Source: Gammaproteobacteria bacterium
Lineage (GTDB): Bacteria > Pseudomonadota > Gammaproteobacteria > Chromatiales > Chromatiaceae
Length of the DNA stretch: 17,547 nucleotides
Reading direction: 5' to 3'
Assembly (NCBI GenBank): GCA_015767355.1
Contig: JADWMH010000017.1
Location: 1 to 17,547, forward strand
Part shown: in pieces, positions 1 to 6,747 of the stretch
Layout: every line of letters starts with the position of its first letter
Position numbering within the stretch: position 1 is the first letter of the stretch
Made by a program: the position numbers and the translations under genes
Notes under the pieces: model-generated
Database searches by the model: none
What the model saw: only the letters and a program-made list of their open reading frames with translations
What the model was told of the DNA's origin: nothing

Positions 1-10
1 GTGTCTTAGA

Positions 11-86
<76 letters not shown>

Positions 87-97
87 AACGAGGGCGC

Positions 98-126
98 ATT
101 AAACCGTTTACGCGCTCTCAAGTCAA
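98..126 (-). promoter_or_regulatory. sigma70-type promoter of tRNA-Phe
   Basis: On the minus strand a -35 box TTGACT (plus 121-126) is followed after exactly 17 bases by a -10 box TTTAAT (plus 98-103). The bases just after the -10 are GCGCCC. GC-rich discriminators of this kind are typical of stable RNA promoters under stringent control. The spacing to the tRNA 5' end fits a short leader. The placement is seen in the sequence; stringent regulation is inferred. Confidence 0.75.
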
Positions 127-146
127 GCATTGTTGAGCATTTTTTA

Positions 147-419
147 TTAGGCTTCCGGTTTGAAATCCGGTGGCAGTTCGGCCTCCCCATCTTCGAAGAA
201 AAATTTCTGCATCTCCTCCTCGATAAATGAACGGGTTTTTGCGTCCAGCGGGTTGAGGCGATACTCGTTGATCAGCATGGTCTGATGCTGCAGCCACTGT
301 TGCCATGCCTCTTTGGAGATGTTGTCGTAGATCTTCCTGCCCATCTCTCCCGGATAGGTAATACGCTCGAGTCCTTCAGCTTCTTTATTCAGTTTGACGC
401 AATGTACGGTACGGCTCAT
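147..419 (-). CDS. yggX: Probable Fe(2+)-trafficking protein YggX
   Basis: This gene encodes 90 residues, the usual length for YggX. The protein starts MSRTVHCVKL and carries the conserved Cys7 of the family, then the conserved LERITYPGEMGRKIYDNIS region and a helical middle ending in a hydrophobic/acidic C-terminus. In enteric bacteria YggX is a small cytoplasmic protein linked to iron trafficking and protection of Fe-S clusters from oxidative damage. Its ATG overlaps the mutY stop as ATGA (416-419). A GGAG ribosome binding site lies inside the end of mutY about 8 bases upstream. The mutY–yggX pairing is conserved in gammaproteobacteria and makes sense because MutY carries an Fe-S cluster. 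The family assignment is firm; the exact biochemical role is known only in part. Confidence 0.96.
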   Translation of the reverse strand: MSRTVHCVKLNKEAEGLERITYPGEMGRKIYDNISKEAWQQWLQHQTMLINEYRLNPLDAKTRSFIEEEMQKFFFEDGEAELPPDFKPEA

Positions 420-1495
420 GTTATCTCTCCGATCTCTTTGAGCAATCGCATTACAGGAGCTGCAATGCCGAGTGAATTCAGTTGATCAAGTTTATACCAG
501 ACCAGTCTCTCACTATCCATTACTCTGTGTGCAGGTTTTGCGATGTGCAGCAATTGCGGCTGGATATGCAGATGAAAATGGCTGAATGTGTGGCGTCGCT
601 GCTCCATAGCAAGTACCTGTTGCGGTTCTATACCAGTGAGTTGGTAGCAGGCTGTCTGCGCCTGAGTCTCTGCTGCTGCTTCCGGCAGGCTCCACAGGCC
701 GGCCCAGACGCCTGTTTGCGGACGTTTCTCCAGCAATATATGGCCTGCTGCATCACGAATCAGCAGCATTTGAATAAGCCGATGCGGTAATTTCTTCGGT
801 GTTTTCTTGCCGGGGTAGAGATGCTGCTGTTGTTGCAAACAGGCCTTGCAGTTGAGCTGCAACGGGCACTGCCGGCAACCCGGCTTGCTGCGACTGCACA
901 GCGTCGCCCCCAGATCCATCATCGCCTGGTTGTAGTCACGCGGACGCTTTGTTGAGGTCAGCTGGTCACTGAGCGACCATAGCTCTCTGAGCACCGAAGA
1001 TTTACCCGGCCAGCCTGTGATGGCGAAACAGCGCGCCAGCACACGTTTGACATTTCCATCGAGGATGGCAGCCGGCTGCTGCTGCGCCAGCGAGAGGATT
1101 GCCCCGGCTGTTGATCTGCCGATACCCGGAAGCGCCTGGAGCTCTTCGATGGTAGCAGGGAAGTCACCCCGGTGTTGATCGCGGATGATGCGAGCTGCCT
1201 TGTGCAGGTTTCTGGCGCGGCTGTAGTAACCCAGCCCCGACCACAGACTAAGTACCTCATCCTGCTGCGCATTTGCCAGTGTGGTGATATCTGGAAAACG
1301 CCGCATGAAGTTTTGGTAATAGTTTTTGACGACGCTAACCTGCGTCTGCTGCAGCATGATCTCCGATATCCACACCCTGTATGAAGTCGGGGTTTGCTGC
1401 CATGGAAGGTCTTTACGGCCGTGATGGTCGAACCATTTGAGGATTGATTGTTGGAAGGCGGTGATTGAGTGTTGTGGGAGTGTTGTCACGGTCAA
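416..1495 (-). CDS. mutY: A/G-specific adenine DNA glycosylase MutY
   Basis: MutY removes adenine mispaired with 8-oxoguanine as part of the GO base-excision repair system. The 359-residue product has the expected order. The N-terminal region holds the catalytic Glu45 in SEIMLQQTQV. Next come the helix-hairpin-helix LPGIGRSTAGAI near 122-133 and the catalytic Asp146 in ILDGNVKRVLAR. A [4Fe-4S] loop follows at Cys200, 207, 210 and 216 (C-x6-C-x2-C-x5-C). The C-terminal domain is Nudix-like and contains FSHFHL near 304-309, corresponding to the 8-oxoG-sensing loop. The start is uncertain: there is no in-frame ATG near the N-terminus. TTG at 1495 and GTG at 1489 are the candidates, and an in-frame stop lies at 1511-1513. 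A REP-like repeat directly abuts the start and no good ribosome binding site is visible. The gene is translationally coupled to yggX downstream. Confidence 0.97.
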   Translation of the reverse strand: MTVTTLPQHSITAFQQSILKWFDHHGRKDLPWQQTPTSYRVWISEIMLQQTQVSVVKNYYQNFMRRFPDITTLANAQQDEVLSLWSGLGYYSRARNLHKAARIIRDQHRGDFPATIEELQALPGIGRSTAGAILSLAQQQPAAILDGNVKRVLARCFAITGWPGKSSVLRELWSLSDQLTSTKRPRDYNQAMMDLGATLCSRSKPGCRQCPLQLNCKACLQQQQHLYPGKKTPKKLPHRLIQMLLIRDAAGHILLEKRPQTGVWAGLWSLPEAAAETQAQTACYQLTGIEPQQVLAMEQRRHTFSHFHLHIQPQLLHIAKPAHRVMDSERLVWYKLDQLNSLGIAAPVMRLLKEIGEIT

Positions 1496-1496
1496 A

Positions 1497-1520
1497 TCGT
1501 GGTCGGAAGACTACTCCTAC
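1497..1520 (-). repeat. REP-like repeat, copy A
   Basis: This imperfect palindromic unit (on the plus strand TCGTGGTCGGAAGACTACTC followed by CTAC) resembles the two further units at 1628-1652 and 1672-1697. The family end motif on the opposite strand is GTAGGAG. It lies immediately upstream of the mutY start codon, so it would form most of the mutY leader. Confidence 0.6.
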
Positions 1521-1527
1521 AACTCAT

Positions 1528-1600
1528 TGTCATTTCAAACGCATGTGAGAAATCCTGAATTGGCGAACAACAAGATCTCTCACATGTGTTCGAGATGACA
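1528..1600. repeat. Long imperfect inverted repeat (hairpin-forming intergenic element)
   Basis: The left arm 1528-1554 (TGTCATTTCAAACGCATGTG and on to GAGAAATC) matches the reverse complement of the right arm 1574-1600 at 23 of 27 positions. The 19-base loop lies at 1555-1573. All four mismatches are transitions, so an RNA copy could keep pairing through G-U wobble. Elements starting TGTCAT-TTCGA and ending GAGAAATC are common dispersed bacterial intergenic repeats. No coding function is seen. The right arm contains the palindrome CACATGTG. Confidence 0.8.
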
Positions 1601-1627
1601 AACATAGGATGTAGAGAGATGTGTCAA

Positions 1628-1697
1628 TCGTGGTCAGATGGCCACTCCTACGAGCATCTGCCACTCTCAATCGTAGGAGCGGTCTTCTGACCGCGAG
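1628..1697. repeat. REP pair (BIME-like), copies B and C in opposite orientation
   Basis: Copy B (1628-1652) and copy C (1672-1697, inverted) face each other across about 19 bases. Copy C contains the perfect stem CGGTC-TTCT-GACCG (1680-1693) and starts with CGTAGGAGCGGTC. This head matches the GTAGGAGCGG-type REP sequences of gammaproteobacteria. The pair lies 21 bases beyond the glnB stop on the downstream side. It could act as a 3' mRNA-stabilising hairpin or a weak terminator, but no T-tract follows. Confidence 0.7.
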
Positions 1698-1718
1698 ATG
1701 TCTGCAGAATTCTCTTGA

Positions 1719-2057
1719 TTAAATCGCATCCTTATCCGTTTCTCCGGTGCGGATGCGCACGACCTTCTCGACGGCGCTGACAAAGATCTTGCCATCGCCG
1801 ATCTTGCCGGTGTGGGCTGCATTTTTCACCGTTTCGATACACTGCTCCAGCTGTTCTTCTGCGATAACAATCTCGATCTTTACCTTGGGCAGAAAATCGA
1901 CGACGTATTCTGCCCCGCGATAGAGTTCTGTATGACCTTTCTGACGTCCGAATCCCTTCACCTCGGTAACGGCCATGCCGGTAATGCCGATCTCAGAGAG
2001 CGCCTCGCGGACATTATCCAGTTTGAACGGCTTGATGATCACTTCTAATTTTTTCAT
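1719..2057 (-). CDS. glnB: Nitrogen regulatory protein P-II (GlnB)
   Basis: PII is a cytoplasmic trimer that binds ATP/ADP and 2-oxoglutarate and relays nitrogen and carbon status to partner proteins. The product has 112 residues, the standard size. It contains the T-loop RGAEYVVDF with the uridylylation site Tyr51, the Walker-like TGKIGDGKIF (B-loop) and the C-terminal RIRTGE (C-loop). MKK at the N-terminus and Asp54 after the T-loop tyrosine favour GlnB over GlnK, and there is no amtB neighbour. The start has a good ribosome binding site (AGGAAG, about 6 bases upstream). It lies 112 bases downstream of nadE on the same strand and may be co-transcribed with it. I see no clear sigma54 site in the gap, which instead contains a dispersed repeat. 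Confidence 0.97.
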   Translation of the reverse strand: MKKLEVIIKPFKLDNVREALSEIGITGMAVTEVKGFGRQKGHTELYRGAEYVVDFLPKVKIEIVIAEEQLEQCIETVKNAAHTGKIGDGKIFVSAVEKVVRIRTGETDKDAI

Positions 2058-2119
2058 TGCTGCTTCCTGTAGTGCTTCGCCCCTTTTTCAAGGAGTCTTT
2101 GGTGCGTCTGTGTCGCGAT

Positions 2120-2149
2120 TGATGCGCTTCGCTCCTCAACACATCCTAT
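2120..2149 (-). repeat. Dispersed 30-nt repeat, copy 1 (nadE–glnB gap)
   Basis: On the minus strand this reads ATAGGATGTGTTGAGGAGCG followed by AAGCGCATCA. It matches positions 8349-8378 on the plus strand at 28 of 30 bases, with two transitions. The family resembles widespread 'aggatgtg..gaggagcgaagcgcatc' intergenic repeats of proteobacteria. It occupies the space just upstream of glnB. Confidence 0.8.
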
Positions 2150-2169
2150 TCAGTCCCAGAGAGCTAATA

Positions 2170-3765
2170 TTAAAACCCGCTGGTAATCGGGTATCGCCGG
2201 TCTCGTCCGAACGCCCGCCTGGTAATGCGTACACCGGGGGGCGCCTGGCGGCGCTTGTATTCATTGTTATCCACCATGCGTGTGATGCGTGTCACTGTCG
2301 CCACATCATAGCCTGCCTGGATGATCTTCTCCACACACTGATCCTGTTCGATGTAACGCCGCAGAATTTCATCGAGGATAGCATAATCCGGCAGGCTGTC
2401 GCTATCCACCTGATCAGGCTTCAGTTCTGCCGAGGGCGGCCGCGTAATAACCCGTTCGGGAATCACCTCGCCGCCGCGATTGCGGTATTTCGAAAGGCGA
2501 TAGACCATGGTTTTCGGGACATCCTTGATCGGTGCAAAACCGCCTGCCATATCACCGTAGAGGGTTGCGTAGCCCACCGACATCTCACTCTTATTGCCGG
2601 TTGTCAGCAGCATCCTGCCGCTTTTGTTGCTCAGCGCCATGAGGATAATACCCCGGCAGCGCGCCTGGATATTCTCCTCGGTGGCATCTTCGGCCAGTCC
2701 GGAGAACTCATCATCCAGCATGCCGAGAAACGCCCTGAAAGCCGGCTCGATGGGAATGATGTGGTATTTAACGCCGAGTGTCTGCGCCTGTTTGACAGCG
2801 TCCTCGTTGCTCATATCCGCGGTATAGCGTGACGGCATCAGCACCACCTCGACGCGATCGGCGCCGAGTGAGTCAACGGCTATCGCCAGCGTCAGCGCGG
2901 AGTCAATCCCACCCGAAAGCCCCAGCACCACGCCTTTGAAGCCATTTTTTTGCACGTAGTCCTGCACGCCAAGCACCAGCGCCGCATAGATTTCAGCCTC
3001 TTGCGACTGGTGTTCGATCACTTCCGACGGCTGCGGAGTCGCCCCGTCAAAGCTGACCACGGGCTGCGCCTCGCAGAAAAAGCCGCTGCGCATCACCACA
3101 CGCCCCTCTGCGTTCATCACGAAGGAGCCGCCATCGAAGACCAGCTGATCCTGTCCGCCGACCAGATTGACATAGACGATGGGCATGCCATTTTCACGTG
3201 CGCGCCGGGAGACCAGCTCCTCGCGCTCGGTGGGCTTGCCGGTGTGAAATGGAGAGGCGTTGAGATTTACCAGCAGTTGCGCACCCGCAGCTTTGGCTCG
3301 CTGCGTCGGCTCGTTGAACCAGATATCTTCACAGATAGTGATACCCACCCGGACGCCGCAGATATCAACTACACAGGCATCACTGCCGCTGGTGAAGTAG
3401 CGTTTCTCGTCAAACACGCTGTAGTTGGGCAGCAGCGACTTGTCATACCCGGCAATGATGTCGCCGTCCTGTAAGACGCCGGCGCTGTTGTAGAGGCCAT
3501 CCTCGCCCTGGCGCGGATAGCCGAAAATCACGGTAATGCCGTCGATCTCTTCACACAGTATGGCAATCGCCAGCTGCACGCGCTCGATCAGCTCGGGACG
3601 CAATAACAAATCTTCCGGCGGATAACCTGTCAGGGTCAGTTCCGGGAAGACAATCAGGTCGGCCTGCTGCTCATCGCGCGCCTTGATCGCTGCGTCGATG
3701 ATGAGATCGGTGTTGCCTTTGACATCGCCGACCAGAAAATTGAGTTGTGCCAGTGCTATGCGCAC
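2170..3765 (-). CDS. nadE: Glutamine-dependent NAD(+) synthetase
   Basis: This enzyme carries out the last step of NAD+ synthesis, amidating deamido-NAD+ with ammonia released from glutamine. The product has 531 residues and two domains. The N-terminal nitrilase-type glutaminase domain (about 1-250) has a Glu-Lys-Cys triad: Glu42 in FPELTLTGYPPEDLL, Lys109 in YDKSLLPNY and Cys145 in GITICEDIWF. The C-terminal synthetase domain has the ATP pyrophosphatase P-loop SGGIDSA at 284-290. The start is GTG at 3765, inside the last codons of sucD and giving a 10-base overlap. A GGAG lies about 5 bases upstream within sucD, so translation is probably coupled to sucD. glnB follows after 112 bases. Coupling to PII is plausible, because PII control of glutamine-dependent NadE has been reported in other bacteria. 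Confidence 0.97.
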   Translation of the reverse strand: MRIALAQLNFLVGDVKGNTDLIIDAAIKARDEQQADLIVFPELTLTGYPPEDLLLRPELIERVQLAIAILCEEIDGITVIFGYPRQGEDGLYNSAGVLQDGDIIAGYDKSLLPNYSVFDEKRYFTSGSDACVVDICGVRVGITICEDIWFNEPTQRAKAAGAQLLVNLNASPFHTGKPTEREELVSRRARENGMPIVYVNLVGGQDQLVFDGGSFVMNAEGRVVMRSGFFCEAQPVVSFDGATPQPSEVIEHQSQEAEIYAALVLGVQDYVQKNGFKGVVLGLSGGIDSALTLAIAVDSLGADRVEVVLMPSRYTADMSNEDAVKQAQTLGVKYHIIPIEPAFRAFLGMLDDEFSGLAEDATEENIQARCRGIILMALSNKSGRMLLTTGNKSEMSVGYATLYGDMAGGFAPIKDVPKTMVYRLSKYRNRGGEVIPERVITRPPSAELKPDQVDSDSLPDYAILDEILRRYIEQDQCVEKIIQAGYDVATVTRITRMVDNNEYKRRQAPPGVRITRRAFGRDRRYPITSGF

Positions 3766-4628
3766 AACAGCTCCGCCATGCGCCGGCCTATCCCTGCCGG
3801 TGAACGCACTGTAGAGACTCCTGCCGCTTCCAGCGCCGCATATTTTCCATCGGCCGTACCGCCGCCACCACTGATGATTGCCCCTGCGTGTCCCATGCGT
3901 TTGCCTGGCGGCGCGGTCACTCCGGCAATATAGGCGACTACAGGCTTGCTGACATGCTGTCGGATATAGTCAGCAGCCATCTCCTCAGCCGTACCTCCAA
4001 TCTCGCCAACCAGCACGATGCCTTCTGTCTGGGCATCCTGCTCGAAAAGCTCAAGGCAGTCGATAAAACTCATGCCATGGATAGGGTCGCCGCCAATGCC
4101 GACACAGCTGCTCTGTCCAAGGCCTTCGTTACTGGTCTGAAAAACCGCCTCATAGGTGAGCGTGCCGGAGCGGGAGATAATCCCCACCCTGCCCGGCTGG
4201 TGAATACTACCCGGCATGATGCCAATCTTGCACTCTCCGGGAGTGATGACCCCCGGACAGTTGGGCCCGATCAGAATGGAGTCGCCGCCATTCAGCGCGG
4301 CCTTGACCTTCAGCATATCAAGCACCGGGATGCCCTCTGTAATGCAGACAATCACCTTGACGCCGGCATCCGCCGCCTCCAGGATAGCGTCAGCAGCGTA
4401 GGCTGCAGGGACATAGATCATGGTAGCTTCGGCGCCGGTCTGCAGCACCGCATCGTGAACGGTATTAAATACCGGCAGGCCGAGATGTGTCTGCCCACCC
4501 TTGCCGGGGGTAACACCGCCAACCATATTTGTACCGTAGGCAATCGCCTGCTCGGAGTGGAAAGTCCCCTGTTTGCCGGTGAAACCCTGACAGATGACTT
4601 TGGTGTGCTTGTTGATCAATATGCTCAT
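3756..4628 (-). CDS. sucD: Succinyl-CoA synthetase (ADP-forming) subunit alpha
   Basis: SucD binds CoA and carries the phosphohistidine used in the succinyl-CoA to succinate step of the citric acid cycle, with substrate-level ATP formation. The 290-residue product is of standard length. The CoA-binding Rossmann fold begins at the N-terminus with the conserved QGFTGKQGTFHSEQAIAYGT. IGPNCPGVITPGE lies near 120-132. The active-site loop GKRMGHAGAIISGG contains His247. The start ATG at 4628 has no strong Shine-Dalgarno sequence. Unusually, the gene is separated from sucC by 155 bases filled with palindromic repeats, whereas sucC and sucD are normally close or overlapping. The 3' end overlaps the nadE start. 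Confidence 0.97.
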   Translation of the reverse strand: MSILINKHTKVICQGFTGKQGTFHSEQAIAYGTNMVGGVTPGKGGQTHLGLPVFNTVHDAVLQTGAEATMIYVPAAYAADAILEAADAGVKVIVCITEGIPVLDMLKVKAALNGGDSILIGPNCPGVITPGECKIGIMPGSIHQPGRVGIISRSGTLTYEAVFQTSNEGLGQSSCVGIGGDPIHGMSFIDCLELFEQDAQTEGIVLVGEIGGTAEEMAADYIRQHVSKPVVAYIAGVTAPPGKRMGHAGAIISGGGGTADGKYAALEAAGVSTVRSPAGIGRRMAELLCA

Positions 4629-4661
4629 AGTGGTTCACTATTCATCATTTATGGAATTCCA

Positions 4662-4770
4662 TCATTGCGGGTGCAGCGTGGCAATATCCTTGCGCAGAGC
4701 CAAAACCGAGATTGCTTCGTTCCTCGCAATGACAGCTTCCCCGTCATTGCGAGCGCAGCGCGGCAATCCC
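4662..4770. repeat. Cluster of three palindromic repeats between sucC and sucD
   Basis: Three copies of one element alternate in orientation: 4662-4689 (+), 4708-4733 (-) and 4743-4770 (+). The core is GTCATTGCGAGCGCAGCGCG then GCAATCCC. Copies two and three face each other with a perfect 11-bp stem CTCGCAATGAC / GTCATTGCGAG (4723-4733 and 4743-4753, 9-base loop). GTCATTGCGAG...GGCAATCC repeats are widespread bacterial intergenic elements. Here they sit inside an operon, where a strong hairpin could stabilise the sucC 3' end or lower sucD read-through. Confidence 0.85.
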
Positions 4771-4783
4771 GTCTGGGTAACCA

Positions 4784-5947
4784 TTACCCTGCCGCCAGGG
4801 CAACGACTTTTTGCGCAGCTGCTGTCAGATCATCTGCCGTATCAAGATTCAGACCGCTGTGGTTCAGCATTTCAAGCCCCGCCTGCGCATTGGTGCCTTC
4901 CAGCCTGACAACCACCGGTACGCTGATGCCGACCTCTGTGACTGCCGCAATGATCCCCTCGGCAATCAGGTCACAGCGGACGATGCCGCCGAATATATTC
5001 ACCAGCACCGCTTTGACATTGCTGTCCGAGAGGATCAGTTTGAAGGCTTCAGCGACACGTTCGGCGGTGGCGCCGCCGCCGACATCCAGAAAATTGGCAG
5101 GCTCTGCTCCATGCAGTTTAACAAGGTCCATGGTCGCCATCGCCAGGCCTGCGCCATTGACCATACATCCGATTGTGCCGTTGAGACTGATGTAGTTGAG
5201 CTGATGCTCCGCAGCGGCCGCCTCACGCGCATCCTCCTGGGTCAGGTCGCGCATCTGCAGCAGGTCGGCATGACGATAGAGGGCATTGTCATCGAGATTG
5301 ATCTTGGCGTCGAGCGCCAGCAGATGCCCCTCCTCATCCACCACCAGCGGATTGATCTCGATGAGGCTGGCGTCCTTCTCCATAAAGAGCTTGTAGAGCC
5401 CCTGCATGATCGCCTGAAGTTCACCTATCTGTCCGCCCTCCAGGCCATAGGCAAAGGCAATCTGCCGGCACTGAAAGGCCTGCAGGCCAACCACCGGATT
5501 GACAGAGATGGTGATGATTTTTTCAGGAGTAGCAGCCGCCACCTCCTCAATGTTCATGCCGCCTGCCTGTGAGGCCATAAAGGCGACCCGCCGCGTGGCG
5601 CGATCGACCAGCACGCTCAAATAGAGTTCCCGGGCAATCACCGTGGGCTTCTCGATCAATACCTCATGAACAGGCAACCCCTGCGGGCCCGTCTGGTGCG
5701 TCGTCAGCACAGAACCCAACAAGCGCTGCGCTTCACTGTGCGCCTGCTCCAGGCTATCGGCCAGCACCACACCGCCGGCCTTGCCTCGCCCTCCGGTATG
5801 CACCTGGGCCTTCACCACCCAGCGGTCGCCTCCCAACGACTCTGCAGCATTCTCCACATCTACCGCATCGCTGATGGGGACGCCATCAGGAACAGGAATA
5901 GCATAGTTGCGGAACAGTCCTTTGGATTGGTATTCGTGTAGATTCAT
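4784..5947 (-). CDS. sucC: Succinyl-CoA synthetase (ADP-forming) subunit beta
   Basis: SucC is the nucleotide-binding and succinate-binding partner of SucD in the citric acid cycle. The 387-residue product matches the family length. It starts with the hallmark MNLHEYQSKGLF. The ATP-grasp fold has the nucleotide-contacting KAQVHTGGRGKAGGV near 46-60 and the metal-binding EINPLVV. Its C-terminal half is flavodoxin-like and contains LVNIFGGIVRCDLIAEG. An AAGG ribosome binding site lies about 8 bases before the ATG. It is the first gene of the leftward group, preceded by a good promoter at 6010-6038, and is divergent from the pilin genes. The odd feature is the repeat-filled 155-base gap to sucD. 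Confidence 0.97.
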   Translation of the reverse strand: MNLHEYQSKGLFRNYAIPVPDGVPISDAVDVENAAESLGGDRWVVKAQVHTGGRGKAGGVVLADSLEQAHSEAQRLLGSVLTTHQTGPQGLPVHEVLIEKPTVIARELYLSVLVDRATRRVAFMASQAGGMNIEEVAAATPEKIITISVNPVVGLQAFQCRQIAFAYGLEGGQIGELQAIMQGLYKLFMEKDASLIEINPLVVDEEGHLLALDAKINLDDNALYRHADLLQMRDLTQEDAREAAAAEHQLNYISLNGTIGCMVNGAGLAMATMDLVKLHGAEPANFLDVGGGATAERVAEAFKLILSDSNVKAVLVNIFGGIVRCDLIAEGIIAAVTEVGISVPVVVRLEGTNAQAGLEMLNHSGLNLDTADDLTAAAQKVVALAAG

Positions 5948-6009
5948 TGGATAGCCTTCACATTCTTGTTTTCAACAGACATTCTCAAACAAATTTGAAG
6001 TCAAATCAA

Positions 6010-6038
6010 ATATTACCTGCAGATAAGGTGTAATTCAA
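6010..6038 (-). promoter_or_regulatory. Probable sigma70 promoter of sucC-sucD-nadE
   Basis: On the minus strand -35 TTGAAT (plus 6033-6038) and -10 TAATAT (plus 6010-6015) are separated by 17 bases. They lie about 63 bases upstream of the sucC start. Both boxes differ little from consensus. The region between this promoter and sucC is AT-rich. Regulator binding sites were not identified. Confidence 0.6.
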
Positions 6039-6078
6039 AGTGAGAGTTAGCGAAAGTTAAAAGTTATGCGTCATCTTC

Positions 6079-6106
6079 TTGCAACTTTCCCGGAGTGTTC
6101 TATACT
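6079..6106 (+). promoter_or_regulatory. Probable sigma70 promoter of the pilin cluster
   Basis: TTGCAA (6079-6084) and TATACT (6101-6106) are spaced by 16 bases and lead to a predicted leader of about 110 bases before pilV. The leader holds a well-placed GAGG and a four-codon ATG-to-TGA mini-frame at 6194-6208. No protein gene is seen in the 275 bases between the sucC and pilV starts. Confidence 0.5.
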
Positions 6107-6222
6107 TCAGGGAGATTCATCTGCAGCTGCCGTTGTCTCTATCATCAAACTGGAATGGATTTTCCATAAATGTGGATCTTTTACGAGGTACACATGAAGC
6201 ATCACTGAACGGAGTCTCATCG

Positions 6223-6747
6223 ATGCAATTCAGACCCTGCTATTTTCCAAATTTCATACGAAACGCCGGCTCCTCACTCATTGAAGTGCTGGTGACCATG
6301 GTGATTCTGTCGATCGGCCTGCTCGGTTATGCCGGTATGCAGGTCAGCAGTATGCGCTCGACCGAGACGGGGCGCATGCGCTCTGAAGTGATTGCCCTCG
6401 CCAGTGATATCTCCGACCGCCTTAAGGTTAATCAGCCGCATGTCAATGCAGGAGCCTATATCGGCAGCTTGTCTGAAAAACCCTCCCCGCCCGAGTGCGG
6501 CACGAACCCCTGCACATCACGGCAGATGAGCAGGCAGGACCTGTCGAGCTGGCATGAACGGCTCTCCCTCCTGCCTGATGGCAGTGGCAATATCACAAAA
6601 ACTGCAGTCACTATAGATGGCATCGATTCGACCCTGATGACCATCTCATTGTGCTGGAATGAAGCACGCATCACAACGCCGAATACCAGCTGTCCGCCTC
6701 AAACCGGAGATGCATTGCAGCTTTTTCAACTCAGGGTGCTGCTGTGA
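6223..6747 (+). CDS. pilV: Type IV pilus minor pilin / modification protein PilV
   Basis: PilV is a minor pilin that takes part in priming type IV pilus assembly at the inner membrane. The 174-residue product has a prepilin leader ending in NAG and a class III cleavage site before SSLIEVLVTMVILSIGLLGY, with the +5 Glu (residue 21) that pilins need. The hydrophobic helix is followed by a small periplasmic domain. This domain has four cysteines (CGTNPC and a later SLCWN...SC) likely to pair. I chose ATG 6223 because a GGAG lies 8 bases upstream; an in-frame extension reaching 6079 would begin inside the proposed -35 box and add residues before the prepilin leader. The leader residue pair is G-S rather than the common G-F. 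pilW overlaps its stop by 4 bases. Confidence 0.88.
   Translation: MQFRPCYFPNFIRNAGSSLIEVLVTMVILSIGLLGYAGMQVSSMRSTETGRMRSEVIALASDISDRLKVNQPHVNAGAYIGSLSEKPSPPECGTNPCTSRQMSRQDLSSWHERLSLLPDGSGNITKTAVTIDGIDSTLMTISLCWNEARITTPNTSCPPQTGDALQLFQLRVLL

Noticed and set aside
2058..2119. Sigma54 (RpoN) promoter upstream of glnB
   Set aside because: No GG-N10-GC pattern with the flanking consensus bases was found in this gap.
1975..2832. A 285-codon open frame on the plus strand opposite glnB and nadE
   Set aside because: It is antisense to nadE with its well-defined catalytic motifs and has no recognisable motifs of its own.
4662..4770. CRISPR-like array between sucC and sucD
   Set aside because: The copies alternate in orientation, differ in sequence and lack uniform spacers; they are palindromic intergenic repeats.
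3888..5195. A 435-codon open frame on the plus strand opposite sucD and sucC
   Set aside because: It lies antisense to two unmistakable succinyl-CoA synthetase genes, spans their gap and repeats, and shows no recognisable domain. It is a by-product of codon bias in GC-rich genes.
4811..5572. A 253-codon open frame on the plus strand within sucC
   Set aside because: It is a mirror frame of sucC with no ribosome binding site or domain.
6079..6222. N-terminal extension of pilV starting at 6079
   Set aside because: The extension would start inside the proposed -35 box and put 48 extra residues before the prepilin leader. The ATG at 6223 has a proper ribosome binding site and leader length.
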